Below are positions 1 through 8,103 of a DNA stretch of 52,772 nt, piece after piece (positions within the stretch are counted from its first letter, which is position 1; every line of letters begins with the position of its first letter). The notes beneath the pieces are model-generated. The model ran no database searches, was not told where the DNA came from, and was given only the letters and a program-made list of their open reading frames with translations. The stretch is from DATAAZ01 sp036259875 (GTDB lineage: Bacteria; Actinomycetota; Thermoleophilia; Gaiellales; Gaiellaceae), in contig DATAAZ010000033.1 of NCBI GenBank assembly GCA_036259875.1, positions 1-52,772 of the forward strand, written 5' to 3'. The position numbers and the translations under genes are program-made.

Positions 1-1
1 G

Positions 2-1915
2 CTCCTCGCCGCCGATCTGCCCGAGCCGCTGCGCGCGATGCTCGTCCGTAAGGCAGAAGGAAACCCGTTCTTCGTCGAGGAGCTCGTCGGCACCCTGGTC
101 GACCGCGGGATCCTCGCGCGGGAAGACGGACGCTGGACGGCGCGAGAGCTGCCGCCGGGTTTCGACGTCCCCGACACGATCCGCTCGGTCCTGGCGGCAC
201 GGATCGACCTGCTCGGGCCAGCGGAGAAGGCGGCCCTGCAGGCGGCGACCGTGATCGGCCGCGTCTTCTGGTCGGGGCCGCTCTACGAGCTCGTTGGCGG
301 ACTCGAGCCCGACCTGCGCGTCCTCGAGGAGCGCGACTTCATCCGCCGGCGCAGCGGTTCGTCGATGCCGGGCGAGCAGGAGTACGCGATCAAGCACGCG
401 CTTACCGTCGAGGTCGCGTACGAGAGCCTGCCGAAAGCGGCGCGCGCCCGCTTGCACGCCGCCTTCGCCGACTGGCTCGAGCGAACGGACGAGGCGCGCG
501 AGCAGCATGCGTCCCTGATCGCCCACCACCTCGCCGAGGCCGTGCGTCCCGAGGACGCCGACTTGGCCTGGAGGGAAGATCCCGTCGAGCTGGCGCAATT
601 GCGGATCCGGGCGGCGTCATGGCTGCGGCGCGCGGCCGATCTCGCCATTGGCCGCCACGAGCTCGACGAGGCGCTCTCGCTGCTCGAGCGCGCGCTCGCG
701 CTGGAGACGTCGGAGCCGTCGATGGCCGAGATCTGGCGTTCCATCGGCCGCGCGAACGCGCTCCGGTACGACGGCGAGGCGTTCTGGAAGGCGATGGAGA
801 ACTCGCTGAAGGTCTGTCACGACCGTTCGACGTGCGCCGACTCGTACAGCGAGCTCGCCTTCCAGACGTCGATCCGCTCAAGCATGTGGACGCGCCGCCC
901 CGATCCGGCGCTCGTCAATGGCTGGATTACCAGCGCTCTCGAGCTGAGCGATGGCGCGAGCGCCGCTCGTGCGAAAGCGCTGATCGCGCGTGCGAACATC
1001 CACTCGGACGAGAGCGACGAGGCGGCGCGCGAAGCGAGCGCGCTCGCCGATCGCCTCGGCGACGTGGAGCTCCGGTCCTGGGCGTGGGCGGCGCGCGCCT
1101 CCGTCGCGTTCCATGCCGGCCGCTACGACGAAGCCTTGATGTGGGCGCAACGGCGCTTCGATCTGACCGAGACGATCACCGACGCCGACCACCTCGTCGA
1201 GATTCGCGAGGCGGCTCTCCCTGCGGTCGGCGCGCTTGGACGCCTTCGCGAAGCGCGGCGGCTGGCGCACGAGCACCTCGAGCTGTCTCAGCGCCTCTCG
1301 CCGCACCACCGGATGCACGGCGTCGCCCTGCTCGCCGAAACCGAGGAGCTTGCGGGCGCGTGGGACGCGATCGGACGACTCGAGGAGACGATCGAGAAGA
1401 CAGTCGCCGCCAACCGCCAGACGCCGTGCGTCCGCAACGCGCGCTGCCTCCTCCTCTGCGCTCTCGCAAGCATCCATCGCGGAGACGAGGACCGAGCGAG
1501 GGCGTTCGAGGAGGCCGCCGACGAGCTCGGGATGGAGGGACACTCGCTCGCGCTCGACAACGTGAGCGTGCGCATCGCGCTTGCTCGCGGCGACCTCGAC
1601 GAGGTCGCGCGGCTCGTCGAGCCAGAGCCGACGTTTCGGTTCGTCTTCGGCGTGCCGACGCTGACCGCGCGGCTCGACGCGCTCGCCGCGCTGCGCGACC
1701 GTGAGCGTGTCGAGCGCGAGGCGCCGCAGTTCCTCGCCTCGAGGACGTATTTCGAACCGTTCGCCCGCCGCGCGCTCGGGATCGTCCGGGAGGACCGTGC
1801 GCTGCTCGAGGATGCGCTCGCGTCGTTCGAAGATCTCCGGCTCGACTGGCACGCGGCGCGCACCAGAGCGCTGCTCGCAGAGGGCCCGTTCGCCAATGAG
1901 CTTCAAAACCAGTGA
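2..1915 (+). CDS. C-terminal part of a large AAA-ATPase/TPR-type regulator (5'-truncated by the window)
   Basis: The reading frame is open from base 2, so the true start lies left of the window. The first visible residues, EGNPFFVEELV followed by DVPDTIRSVLAARIDLL, match the end of the ATPase module found in large adenylate-cyclase/ATPase/TPR regulators. The remaining 450 or so residues are Ala/Leu/Glu/Arg-rich helical pairs resembling degenerate TPR repeats. Members of this family usually carry an N-terminal class III cyclase or DNA-binding domain and act as cytoplasmic signalling proteins. That half is outside the window, so the output domain cannot be named. The gene ends at TGA 1913-1915. 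The following 167 bases to the next gene show nothing recognisable. Confidence 0.75.
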   Translation, partial: LLAADLPEPLRAMLVRKAEGNPFFVEELVGTLVDRGILAREDGRWTARELPPGFDVPDTIRSVLAARIDLLGPAEKAALQAATVIGRVFWSGPLYELVGGLEPDLRVLEERDFIRRRSGSSMPGEQEYAIKHALTVEVAYESLPKAARARLHAAFADWLERTDEAREQHASLIAHHLAEAVRPEDADLAWREDPVELAQLRIRAASWLRRAADLAIGRHELDEALSLLERALALETSEPSMAEIWRSIGRANALRYDGEAFWKAMENSLKVCHDRSTCADSYSELAFQTSIRSSMWTRRPDPALVNGWITSALELSDGASAARAKALIARANIHSDESDEAAREASALADRLGDVELRSWAWAARASVAFHAGRYDEALMWAQRRFDLTETITDADHLVEIREAALPAVGALGRLREARRLAHEHLELSQRLSPHHRMHGVALLAETEELAGAWDAIGRLEETIEKTVAANRQTPCVRNARCLLLCALASIHRGDEDRARAFEEAADELGMEGHSLALDNVSVRIALARGDLDEVARLVEPEPTFRFVFGVPTLTARLDALAALRDRERVEREAPQFLASRTYFEPFARRALGIVREDRALLEDALASFEDLRLDWHAARTRALLAEGPFANELQNQ

Positions 1916-2082
1916 GGCGTGGCAGCCCGACGCTGGGTAGTTCGACTCCTCCGCCGCTCCGTATCCCCGCATAGACGAGGAGTACTCTCGCGCCGGATCG
2001 TGGGTGGCGTTCCGCACCGCACCTGAGCATCCGCCCTCTCGGCCAGGCTCCGTTTATCGCCACCTCATTCCGTCACGCGGAC

Positions 2083-2403
2083 TCACTCCCCTTCCTCGGC
2101 AAGGCGCTTGATCACGGCGAGCCGCTCGTCCCACTCGTGCGCGATCGCGGCGAGGTGACGGGCGGTCGCGGTGAGCGGCTCGGGGCGGACCGTATAGCGC
2201 ACCTCACGGCCACGCCGGCGGCTCTCGACAAGCCGGGCCCGGTCGAGCACCGCGAGGTGCTTGACGACCGCCACGCGGCTGACCGGCAGCTCGCCGGCCA
2301 GCGTCGTGGCGGTCCCTTCGCCGCGCTCGGCGAGCAGGTTGAGCACGCGCCAGCGGGTGGGATCCGCCAGTGCGGCGAACAGCTCCTCGGCGTGCGCGGC
2401 CAC
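2083..2403 (-). CDS. ArsR-family winged-helix transcriptional regulator
   Basis: A 106-residue protein with the ArsR winged-helix fold: FAALADPTRWRVLNLLAE, then the recognition helix region ELPVSRVAVVKHLAVLDRA and a wing around ESRRRGREVRYTV. The metal-binding ELCVCDL-type Cys motif of ArsR/SmtB is absent, so it is probably one of the non-metal ArsR proteins that control an adjacent SRPBCC/AHSA1 gene. It starts with GTG four bases after the stop of that gene, forming a two-gene operon. The palindrome at 2904-2921 is its likely operator, which would mean autoregulation. The family assignment is secure; the ligand is unknown. Confidence 0.85.
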   Translation of the reverse strand: MAAHAEELFAALADPTRWRVLNLLAERGEGTATTLAGELPVSRVAVVKHLAVLDRARLVESRRRGREVRYTVRPEPLTATARHLAAIAHEWDERLAVIKRLAEEGE

Positions 2404-2407
2404 GGCG

Positions 2408-2851
2408 TCAGGCGGCGACGCGGGCGACGTACTCGCGGATGTTCCCGAGCTGCGTCTCCCAGCCCTCGGTGTTGTCCTCGAAGGCGCGGCGCCGCTGCTC
2501 GTCGGTGCCCTCGAGCGCCTCGAAGCCGCTTTCGATCACGCGCAACCGCGTGCCGTCGCCCTCGCGCGCGAGCGTGAACTCGACCAGCGTCGAGTTGCGG
2601 TCGTCCGGCTCCTCACCCCAGTGCTCGCGGATCGCCGCCCAGCGGTAGGAGAAGCGGCGCGGCGGGTCGACGTCGACGATCCGCCCCCGGCCGACTCCGT
2701 ACGTCCACCGCAGCACGATCGCACCGCCGGGCCGCAGGTCGATCTCCGCACCGGCGTCACTGAACCAGCGCCCCACGTGCTCGCCCCCGGTCAGCACCTC
2801 CCACACGCGCTCCACGGGAGCGGCGATGACGGTCTCGCGTTCGATCTTCAC
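2408..2851 (-). CDS. SRPBCC/AHSA1-domain protein co-transcribed with ArsR
   Basis: A 147-residue START/Bet v 1-like (SRPBCC, AHSA1) protein: VKIERETVIAAPVERVWEVLT at the N-terminus, GRWFSDAGAEIDLRPGG in the middle and a C-terminal helix WETQLGNIREYVARV. The fold makes a hydrophobic cavity for small ligands, and no catalytic residues can be assigned. I chose the GTG at 2851 because a perfect GGAGG lies 5 nt upstream. An upstream in-frame ATG at 2863 and a longer version from 2890 have no comparable ribosome-binding site. The gene is paired with the ArsR regulator directly downstream. ArsR-AHSA1 pairs are common in actinobacteria, but their physiological role is usually not known. Confidence 0.8.
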   Translation of the reverse strand: MKIERETVIAAPVERVWEVLTGGEHVGRWFSDAGAEIDLRPGGAIVLRWTYGVGRGRIVDVDPPRRFSYRWAAIREHWGEEPDDRNSTLVEFTLAREGDGTRLRVIESGFEALEGTDEQRRRAFEDNTEGWETQLGNIREYVARVAA

Positions 2852-2903
2852 AAAGACCTCCATTCGTCGTGTCACCGCAGGGTTACACATTTAGCTCGTG
2901 AGA

Positions 2904-2921
2904 TGCAACCTCACGGTTACA
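2904..2921. promoter_or_regulatory. candidate ArsR operator upstream of the SRPBCC-ArsR operon
   Basis: TGCAACC-TCAC-GGTTACA is an inverted repeat with six of seven arm positions matching, centred about 60 bp upstream of the SRPBCC start. A further half-site GGTTACA occurs at 2881-2887, in the same orientation as the right arm. Position and symmetry fit autoregulation by the ArsR protein; this is inference. Confidence 0.5.
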
Positions 2922-2950
2922 CGATGCAGCACGGAGCGCCCCGCAGCTCG

Positions 2951-3361
2951 TCAGCGCCAGCCGGCGTCGTCGGGGATGCCGGCGGCGAAGAGCGCCTCAG
3001 AACGGCGCCGGTAGTCGTCGATGCGAATGATCCGCCCGTCGCGGAGCGTGAAGACATTGAAGATCTGTCCTTCGAGCGGCTCGCCCCCGACCTCGCTGAA
3101 ACCCGGGCCCCGGGCGCCCATGACGACTTGGTCACGACCGCGGATGAACTCGAGCGCATCGGTGTCGCGGCGGTCGCGGAGTCCGTGGCGGAAGGTACCG
3201 ATCACCTCGTCGCGGCCGTGGCAGACCCATTCCTCGCGCAGCCCGTGCCAGGCAACGTCGGGGTCGAGCAGCGCCGACGCGGCGTCGAAATCGTCACGCC
3301 GGAGGGCGCCGAAGAAGTCGATCATCACCGTCTCGAGGTTCTCCTGGCTGATGCTCGGCAT
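2951..3361 (-). CDS. SnoaL-like (NTF2-fold) protein
   Basis: About 136 residues from MPSISQENLETVMIDFF, with the NTF2-like/SnoaL pattern: an N-terminal helix, LRRDDFDAASALLDPDVAWHG, a GRDEVIGTFRHGL turn, and closing strands GQIFNVFTLRDGRIIRIDDYRRRSEAL. Proteins of this group include polyketide cyclases and many isomerase- or hydrolase-like enzymes, but most small stand-alone members have no assigned substrate. The start at 3361 is chosen because GAGG lies just upstream and the N-terminus aligns with the fold. A longer frame reaches 3436 but adds a non-homologous basic segment. It is monocistronic. Confidence 0.7.
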   Translation of the reverse strand: MPSISQENLETVMIDFFGALRRDDFDAASALLDPDVAWHGLREEWVCHGRDEVIGTFRHGLRDRRDTDALEFIRGRDQVVMGARGPGFSEVGGEPLEGQIFNVFTLRDGRIIRIDDYRRRSEALFAAGIPDDAGWR

Positions 3362-3473
3362 TGCCTCGTCCGTCTGGGAGCGACTTCTACCCAGTCGGCG
3401 TCGATCCGCGTCGTGGTCGTCCGTGCGCGCGCACAAAGGATCACCGCTCGAACAAGTGGTCGACTCGTAAGCG

Positions 3474-4049
3474 CTACCGCGAATCCGCGACCGGCGCCGC
3501 CTCGCGAAGCGGCTTGCGCATCGTCCATGCCCCGACGGCTGCCGCCGCGACGAGAATCGCTGCCAGCACGACGAGCGTCCACGGGTCGTCCGACGTCGGC
3601 TTCAGGACCATGTCGGCGACCATGAGGAAGAGCGCCAGCAGCTGAACGCGCGAGACGACGGCCAGAAGCCGCGCCTGGCGCTGTGCCTCCGGGCTCGTCG
3701 GGCCATGCTGCATGACGATCTCCTTCATCTTCTCGCCCTGCGGCCTGATGACGAGGAATCCGACGCCCCAAGCCGCGATCCAGCCGGCGAGTCCGATCAC
3801 GATCCAGAGGTCGCCGAACGACCACGGGCCGTCGAACACGAGGAGCACGCCGAACACGAGCGCGAGCACGCCGAAGGGGATGAAGAGCCGCGGCACCAAC
3901 CACTCCTGAAATTCGCCGGTCTTCCCGAGGTCGGCGGGGTTGCCGGTGCGCTCGGCGCGCAGGAAGAGCAGATCCATCGTGAAGCCGGCGCCGAGCCAGA
4001 CGATCACCGTGACGATGTGCAGTAAGAGGAGGAACTCGTAGCTCGTCAT
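3474..4049 (-). CDS. DUF2269-type integral membrane protein
   Basis: A 191-residue protein with four or five predicted membrane helices: FLLLLHIVTVIVWLGAGFTMD (about 5-25), LFIPFGVLALVFGVLLVFD, LWIVIGLAGWIAAWGVGFLVI, VQLLALFLMVADMVL and LVVLAAILVAAAAVGAWTM. The histidine in the first helix (LLHIVTVIVWLG) and the overall layout match the DUF2269 family. No enzymatic function is established for that family. The gene stands alone on the minus strand, and I see no clear ribosome-binding site before ATG 4049. Confidence 0.7.
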   Translation of the reverse strand: MTSYEFLLLLHIVTVIVWLGAGFTMDLLFLRAERTGNPADLGKTGEFQEWLVPRLFIPFGVLALVFGVLLVFDGPWSFGDLWIVIGLAGWIAAWGVGFLVIRPQGEKMKEIVMQHGPTSPEAQRQARLLAVVSRVQLLALFLMVADMVLKPTSDDPWTLVVLAAILVAAAAVGAWTMRKPLREAAPVADSR

Positions 4050-4192
4050 GGTCCGTTTTTAACCGTCGACTCCGGCGCCTGCAAGATCACCACCAAGTGA
4101 CCGCAGGAGATCCGCGTCAGGGCGTGACCGTACGTCCGCCTCGTGCGCCGCTCCGCTCGACGGGTCCGTACCGTGACGCCGCCGTCGGCCGC

Positions 4193-4870
4193 CTACTCGT
4201 CGCCGGCGACGCCGAACGTCGGCGCCGACGCTGGATCGAGCGCCCGCATCACGTAGGCGTCGATCTGCGGCTTCCAGAGCGCCCATAGCCGCCCGAGCTC
4301 GTCGATCGGGTCGTCGTCCCGCCAGTCGACGCGAAGGTCGACCACGTACCACGGGACCCGGTCGACGACGATCATCCCGCACGCGTGCACCGGTCCTTCC
4401 TCGCCGCCCGCGTCACGTCCGGCTTCGAGCGCCGCGAGGAGGCGGTCGCCCATATGCGCTGACAGTTCTGCGAGGAACGCCTCGACCATCGCCTGAGGAA
4501 CGCCCTCCTCGCCGAGGAGGTTGCCGGCGGCTGCACAGCCTGGTCCCGTGCGCGCTGCGTGCCGGCCGAGGGTGTGTTCGCCCGAGAACGTCGCCGCACC
4601 GCCGTCGAGGTCGACGGCTGTGAGCTGGCGATACTCGACGTTCGGCGTCTCGGCGACGAGGTCTGCAAGCGCCTGCTCGGCCGAGCGTCCGCGCTCGAGC
4701 CGGTCGAGGAGGGCGGGGCCGAGGGTGGGGTCGGTGATGTTCTGAGTGCAGGCGGCGCCGACGCGGGCGCGGGCCCAGGGGCAGCGTGCGGCGACGGCCG
4801 GGCTCGACGACGCGACGACGCCGCCGAACATGCCGGTGCGGTCGCACCGTCCGATCAGTGAAAAAGTCAT
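4193..4870 (-). CDS. DUF1028 (Ntn-hydrolase-like) protein, last gene of the HpaB-RidA operon
   Basis: A 225-residue DUF1028 protein beginning MTFSLIGRCDRTGMFGGVVASSS. It contains the family blocks VGAACTQNITDPTLGPALLDRL, GEHTLGRHAARTGPGCAAAGN and VDLRVDWRDDDPIDELGRLW. DUF1028 proteins have an Ntn-hydrolase fold and recur in catabolic operons with RidA, but no activity is firmly established. The ATG at 4870 overlaps the RidA stop by 4 bp (ATGA), which fixes the start and shows translational coupling. A longer in-frame extension to 5029 lies wholly inside ridA and is rejected. It probably acts in the same degradative pathway as the three genes upstream. Confidence 0.8.
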   Translation of the reverse strand: MTFSLIGRCDRTGMFGGVVASSSPAVAARCPWARARVGAACTQNITDPTLGPALLDRLERGRSAEQALADLVAETPNVEYRQLTAVDLDGGAATFSGEHTLGRHAARTGPGCAAAGNLLGEEGVPQAMVEAFLAELSAHMGDRLLAALEAGRDAGGEEGPVHACGMIVVDRVPWYVVDLRVDWRDDDPIDELGRLWALWKPQIDAYVMRALDPASAPTFGVAGDE

Positions 4871-5295
4871 GGCACGACCGCCGTCGCTGTCACCTCGACG
4901 AGCCACTCCGGCCGCGCGAGCGCATCGACGACAAGGCCCGTGAACACTGGGTAGACCCCGCGCAGCCGCTCGCCGAGCACGCGGTACACCGGTTCTCGGT
5001 GACGCACGTCCGTCAGGTAGACGTGGCACGTGACGAGGTGTTCAACCGATGCCCCCGCTTCCCGGAGAAGGACCTCGATGTTGTCGACCACCTTCTCAGC
5101 CTGCCCGGCGGGATCTCCGACCGCGACGCTCTCGCCCGTGTCGAGGTCCTGGGCGACTTGGCCGCGGAGGTAGATCGTGTTGCCGGCGACGACCGCTTGG
5201 CAGAGATCGTTCGAGATCCGCTGCTCGGGATACGTGTCGGCGGTGTTGAAGGGCCGGATTCGCACGTGGCCCCCCGCTTCGATCCGGTGGGTCAT
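4867..5295 (-). CDS. RidA/YjgF/UK114-family protein
   Basis: A 142-residue RidA-superfamily protein. It shows RIRPFNTADTYPEQRISNDLCQAVVAGNTIYLRGQVAQD and the C-terminal block RPEWLVEVTATAVVP; canonical RidA has an arginine in the motif that precedes EV(E/T)ATA. RidA trimers hydrolyse reactive enamine/imine intermediates to ketoacids and ammonia, and relatives in catabolic operons act as aminoacrylate or other imine deaminases. Both ends overlap neighbours by ATGA (5292-5295 and 4867-4870), so it is the third gene of a four-gene operon. The context suggests that it deaminates a product of the flavin monooxygenase; this is inference. Confidence 0.85.
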   Translation of the reverse strand: MTHRIEAGGHVRIRPFNTADTYPEQRISNDLCQAVVAGNTIYLRGQVAQDLDTGESVAVGDPAGQAEKVVDNIEVLLREAGASVEHLVTCHVYLTDVRHREPVYRVLGERLRGVYPVFTGLVVDALARPEWLVEVTATAVVP

Positions 5296-6746
5296 GCCAC
5301 GCTCGGGACCGGCTTCGAGATGCCGGCCGACGTAAGCACGAGGTCCATCGGCCGCTCGAAGTCGTAGTTGTTGTAGACGGCGAGAAGGTGCGCGAACGGC
5401 GGCGACTGCGCGAAGAGCTGGAAGCTGACGCGGTGCCCCGCGTAGCTGGAGTCGAGCAAGTCCCGGGCGAACGCAAACAGCTTCCGCCGGTCCTCCGCCT
5501 CCCAGTCACCGACGCGGAAGTATTTCGCGAGCCACGGCCCTGAGTCGGGGTGCCGGAAGGAGGCGGCGCTCGGCGTCAGGGCCACCTGCGCGCCACAGAG
5601 ATCGCGAACCAGGTTGATCATCTGCGGCAGCTGCGAGACGGCGAGGACGCGGCCGGTGTAGAGGAGCGCCTGATTCGGCATGAGGAGCCCTCCGGGGCTC
5701 ACCTCCGCGAGCTCGACTGCCGCCGTCAGGTGGGCGTTGATTCCCTCGCGGTAGCACACCAGCTCCGCGAGCTTCTCGCGCACTCCCTGGTGCATCTTCA
5801 CCCCGGTCTGCGTGGCATTCGCGTACGCCGTGCCGACGAGAAGGTCAGCGAGCCGCAGATGCCTCTGCACGAAGGCGAATGCGCTGTAGCGGTGGAGCGT
5901 GGCGCGGATGAAGGCGGCCGCTCGCGTGTGCCGATAGAAGAAGACGTTCTCCCAGGGGATCTCGACGTCGTCGAAGACGATCAGCGTGTCGACCTCGTCG
6001 AAGCGGTTGGTGAGCGGGTAGTCGTCGGTGGAGCCTCGGCCCGCGAACCCCGAGCGGCAGATGTGTTTGATGCCCGGGGCGTTCATCTCGGCGAGAAAGC
6101 CGACGGCGTAGTCGGAGAGCGCCTCCGTCCCCCAGTCCCCGATCGTCGGCTTGACGAAGGCCTGGTTCGCGTACGCCGCGGCCGTCTCGAACTTCGCCCC
6201 GCGCACGATGATCCCGTTGTCCGTCTCGCGAACAACGTGGAGGAGGACGTCCGGGTCCTGCTCCTGCGGACGCTTCGACCGGTCGCCCTTGGGGTCGGTG
6301 TTTCCGGAGACGTGGAACGGGTCGAGAACGGCGGCGCGTCGGACGTGGCGCTTGATGTTCTCCGAGAACGTCGGGTCGATCTCGTTCAGGACGTCCTGCC
6401 CGTCGAAGAGCGACCACATCTCGCCCACGGTCTCGTCGCCGACACGCGTGACGACGCCGCCCCTGTCGTCGAAGACGGCGTCGACCGCCGCCCGCTTCGC
6501 ACGCCAATCCTCCTTGGTAAGCGGCGGCTTCGAGCCGACGGAACACCGCTCCCCCGACTCGACGTCGGCGTACGACATCACGTCCCGCGTCGCGTCCTCG
6601 TGCGCGAGGTCGTAGATCCTCGCCCGGACGTCGACGATCGGCTTGAACGCGGGATGGGTGGTTACGTCGTCGACCCTCTCGCCGTCGATCCACACCTCGC
6701 GTCCGTCGCGTAGCGACTCCCGGTACGCCTCACCGGTTCGGATCAT
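5292..6746 (-). CDS. HpaB-family FADH2-dependent aromatic monooxygenase (4-hydroxyphenylacetate 3-hydroxylase-like)
   Basis: A 484-residue protein with the HpaB/PvcC layout. The N-terminal domain runs from MIRTGEAYRESLRDGREVWI. The central acyl-CoA-dehydrogenase-like domain contains FDEVDTLIVFDDVEIPWENVF, and the C-terminal domain holds LVRDLCGAQVALTPSAASF. Family members hydroxylate phenols or related aromatics using FADH2 from a separate reductase (HpaC); no reductase is present in this window. The Cys/His ligand set of 4-hydroxybutyryl-CoA dehydratases is not apparent, so a monooxygenase is more likely. Start ATG 6746 has GGAGG upstream and overlaps the M20 stop by ATGA. Linkage to RidA and DUF1028 suggests a nitrogen-containing aromatic substrate. 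Confidence 0.8.
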   Translation of the reverse strand: MIRTGEAYRESLRDGREVWIDGERVDDVTTHPAFKPIVDVRARIYDLAHEDATRDVMSYADVESGERCSVGSKPPLTKEDWRAKRAAVDAVFDDRGGVVTRVGDETVGEMWSLFDGQDVLNEIDPTFSENIKRHVRRAAVLDPFHVSGNTDPKGDRSKRPQEQDPDVLLHVVRETDNGIIVRGAKFETAAAYANQAFVKPTIGDWGTEALSDYAVGFLAEMNAPGIKHICRSGFAGRGSTDDYPLTNRFDEVDTLIVFDDVEIPWENVFFYRHTRAAAFIRATLHRYSAFAFVQRHLRLADLLVGTAYANATQTGVKMHQGVREKLAELVCYREGINAHLTAAVELAEVSPGGLLMPNQALLYTGRVLAVSQLPQMINLVRDLCGAQVALTPSAASFRHPDSGPWLAKYFRVGDWEAEDRRKLFAFARDLLDSSYAGHRVSFQLFAQSPPFAHLLAVYNNYDFERPMDLVLTSAGISKPVPSVA

Positions 6747-7867
6747 CTGACCTCCTTCGCCTCCGCCTTGCCGCCCGGGGTCCGCCGGATTCCGCTTTGA
6801 TCGACGAGCAGGCGACGCAAGACGCGTTCGAGCTGCTTCGCGCCGAGGCCGATCGAGGCTCGCTCGATCCGCTCCGTCGGGGCATGCATGTCGGCGCCGC
6901 GCGCACACCCGAGCGCGAGCGCCGGGATCCCCTGCGCGAGCGCCGCGTTCGCGTCCGTCGACCCGTCTCCGAACCGGTCCGGAAGGCCGAGCCGCGCGCG
7001 CTCCTCCCGGACGGTTCGGACGAGGGGATGGCGCCGGTCGAGCCGCCCCGCCGGCCGCGTCTCGAGCGTCTCGACGGCGAGCTCCAAGCCGTCGTCGACG
7101 GTGAGCCGCCGGAGCTGCTCCTGGACGACGTCCAGCCGCTCTTGATCGAGCGAACGCGCCTCGAGCGCAGCCTCCGCGCGTCGCGCGATCACGTTGATGC
7201 CGTCGCCCCCGGCGAGGCGCCCGACGTTTACCGAGACGCCCTCCGGAACGCTCGCGAGGAGTGAGCCGAGAACCCGGACGAGCCCATGCGCGGCGCTCGG
7301 TCGCTCTCGGTTCCACCAGGAGTGACCGCCGGGGCCGGAGACGGTAAGCGCGACTCGGACGGAACCGACGGCGTCGGTGTAGATGCGATCGAGGCCGTGA
7401 CCCTCGAGCGCGATCGCGAGCCGTGGCCTCAGCGTACGGCATGCGTGCTTCGCTCCGCGCAAGCCGCCGAGCGCCTCCTCGCCCACCGTGAACGCGACCG
7501 CGAGCGGCTCGATGAGCTCGGATGCAACCTCTTCGACAACGCCGACCGCGATGGCGATCGCGACCGCGTTATCCCCTATGCCCGGGCCGTGGAGCCACCC
7601 GCCCCGCTCGACGACCGAGTGCGGCTCGTCGCTCCCGAAGACGGTGTCGACGTGGATCAGCAGCACGAGCGCGAACGGAGGGTCGCCGAGGTGCCAGACG
7701 ACGTTGCCGACCGCATCCCGGGAGCGCTCGCCCGGCACGCCCATGAGACGCTCGTCGACCCAAGTGAGCCGCTCCGCCTCCGAGCCGGTCGGGGCCGGAA
7801 TCTGCGCAAGCGCGACGGCGTCTCGCTCGATCGCGGCGACGTCGAGCTCTACGCTCGTTCCCGGCAT
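6743..7867 (-). CDS. M20-family amidohydrolase/peptidase, first gene of the HpaB operon
   Basis: A 374-residue M20 dinuclear-zinc hydrolase. Visible motifs are LIHVDTVF (first metal His/Asp), GPGIGDNAVA (bridging Asp), FTVGEEALGGLRG (catalytic Glu) and the C-terminal MHAPTERIE (last metal His). A dimerisation domain lies between about 170 and 280 (SGPGGHSWWNRERPSAAHG). Such enzymes cleave N-acyl or peptide-like amide bonds. It is the first gene of a four-gene operon linked by successive ATGA overlaps. It faces a divergent ABC importer across 236 bases, in which I see no convincing -10 element. It may release the monooxygenase substrate from an N-acyl form; this is inference. Confidence 0.8.
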   Translation of the reverse strand: MPGTSVELDVAAIERDAVALAQIPAPTGSEAERLTWVDERLMGVPGERSRDAVGNVVWHLGDPPFALVLLIHVDTVFGSDEPHSVVERGGWLHGPGIGDNAVAIAIAVGVVEEVASELIEPLAVAFTVGEEALGGLRGAKHACRTLRPRLAIALEGHGLDRIYTDAVGSVRVALTVSGPGGHSWWNRERPSAAHGLVRVLGSLLASVPEGVSVNVGRLAGGDGINVIARRAEAALEARSLDQERLDVVQEQLRRLTVDDGLELAVETLETRPAGRLDRRHPLVRTVREERARLGLPDRFGDGSTDANAALAQGIPALALGCARGADMHAPTERIERASIGLGAKQLERVLRRLLVDQSGIRRTPGGKAEAKEVR

Positions 7868-8103
7868 CTGCCTCGGTCTTTCCCTGCGTGCATCGACGCG
7901 CGAGCTTCCATCCGGCGTGGGTCCCGACCGTACACCTTCTCGCCTCCGATCTCGACCGGACGCTCCTCGCGAGAGCGCATCAACACGCGCTCAGGCGAGC
8001 GGCCTCGGCGTTCGTGCGTGTTGGCGCTTGCGCGCTAGCCGAGACCGTGCAATCGTCGTCTCATTCCTTCGGAGCTCAGCTCGCCCCAGGGGAAGGAGAG
8101 AGA

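Noticed and set aside
878..2017. A 379-codon minus-strand frame and other long antisense frames at 2261-3625, 10952-12241, 12120-14120, 24000-25400 and 40908-42410.
   Set aside because: These are third-position-GC shadows opposite clear genes, rich in Arg, Asp, Glu and Val, with no recognisable motifs.
5292..7442. A 716-residue version of the HpaB-like protein starting at 7442.
   Set aside because: The added part is antisense-like basic sequence inside the M20 gene; ATG 6746 has GGAGG and an ATGA overlap.
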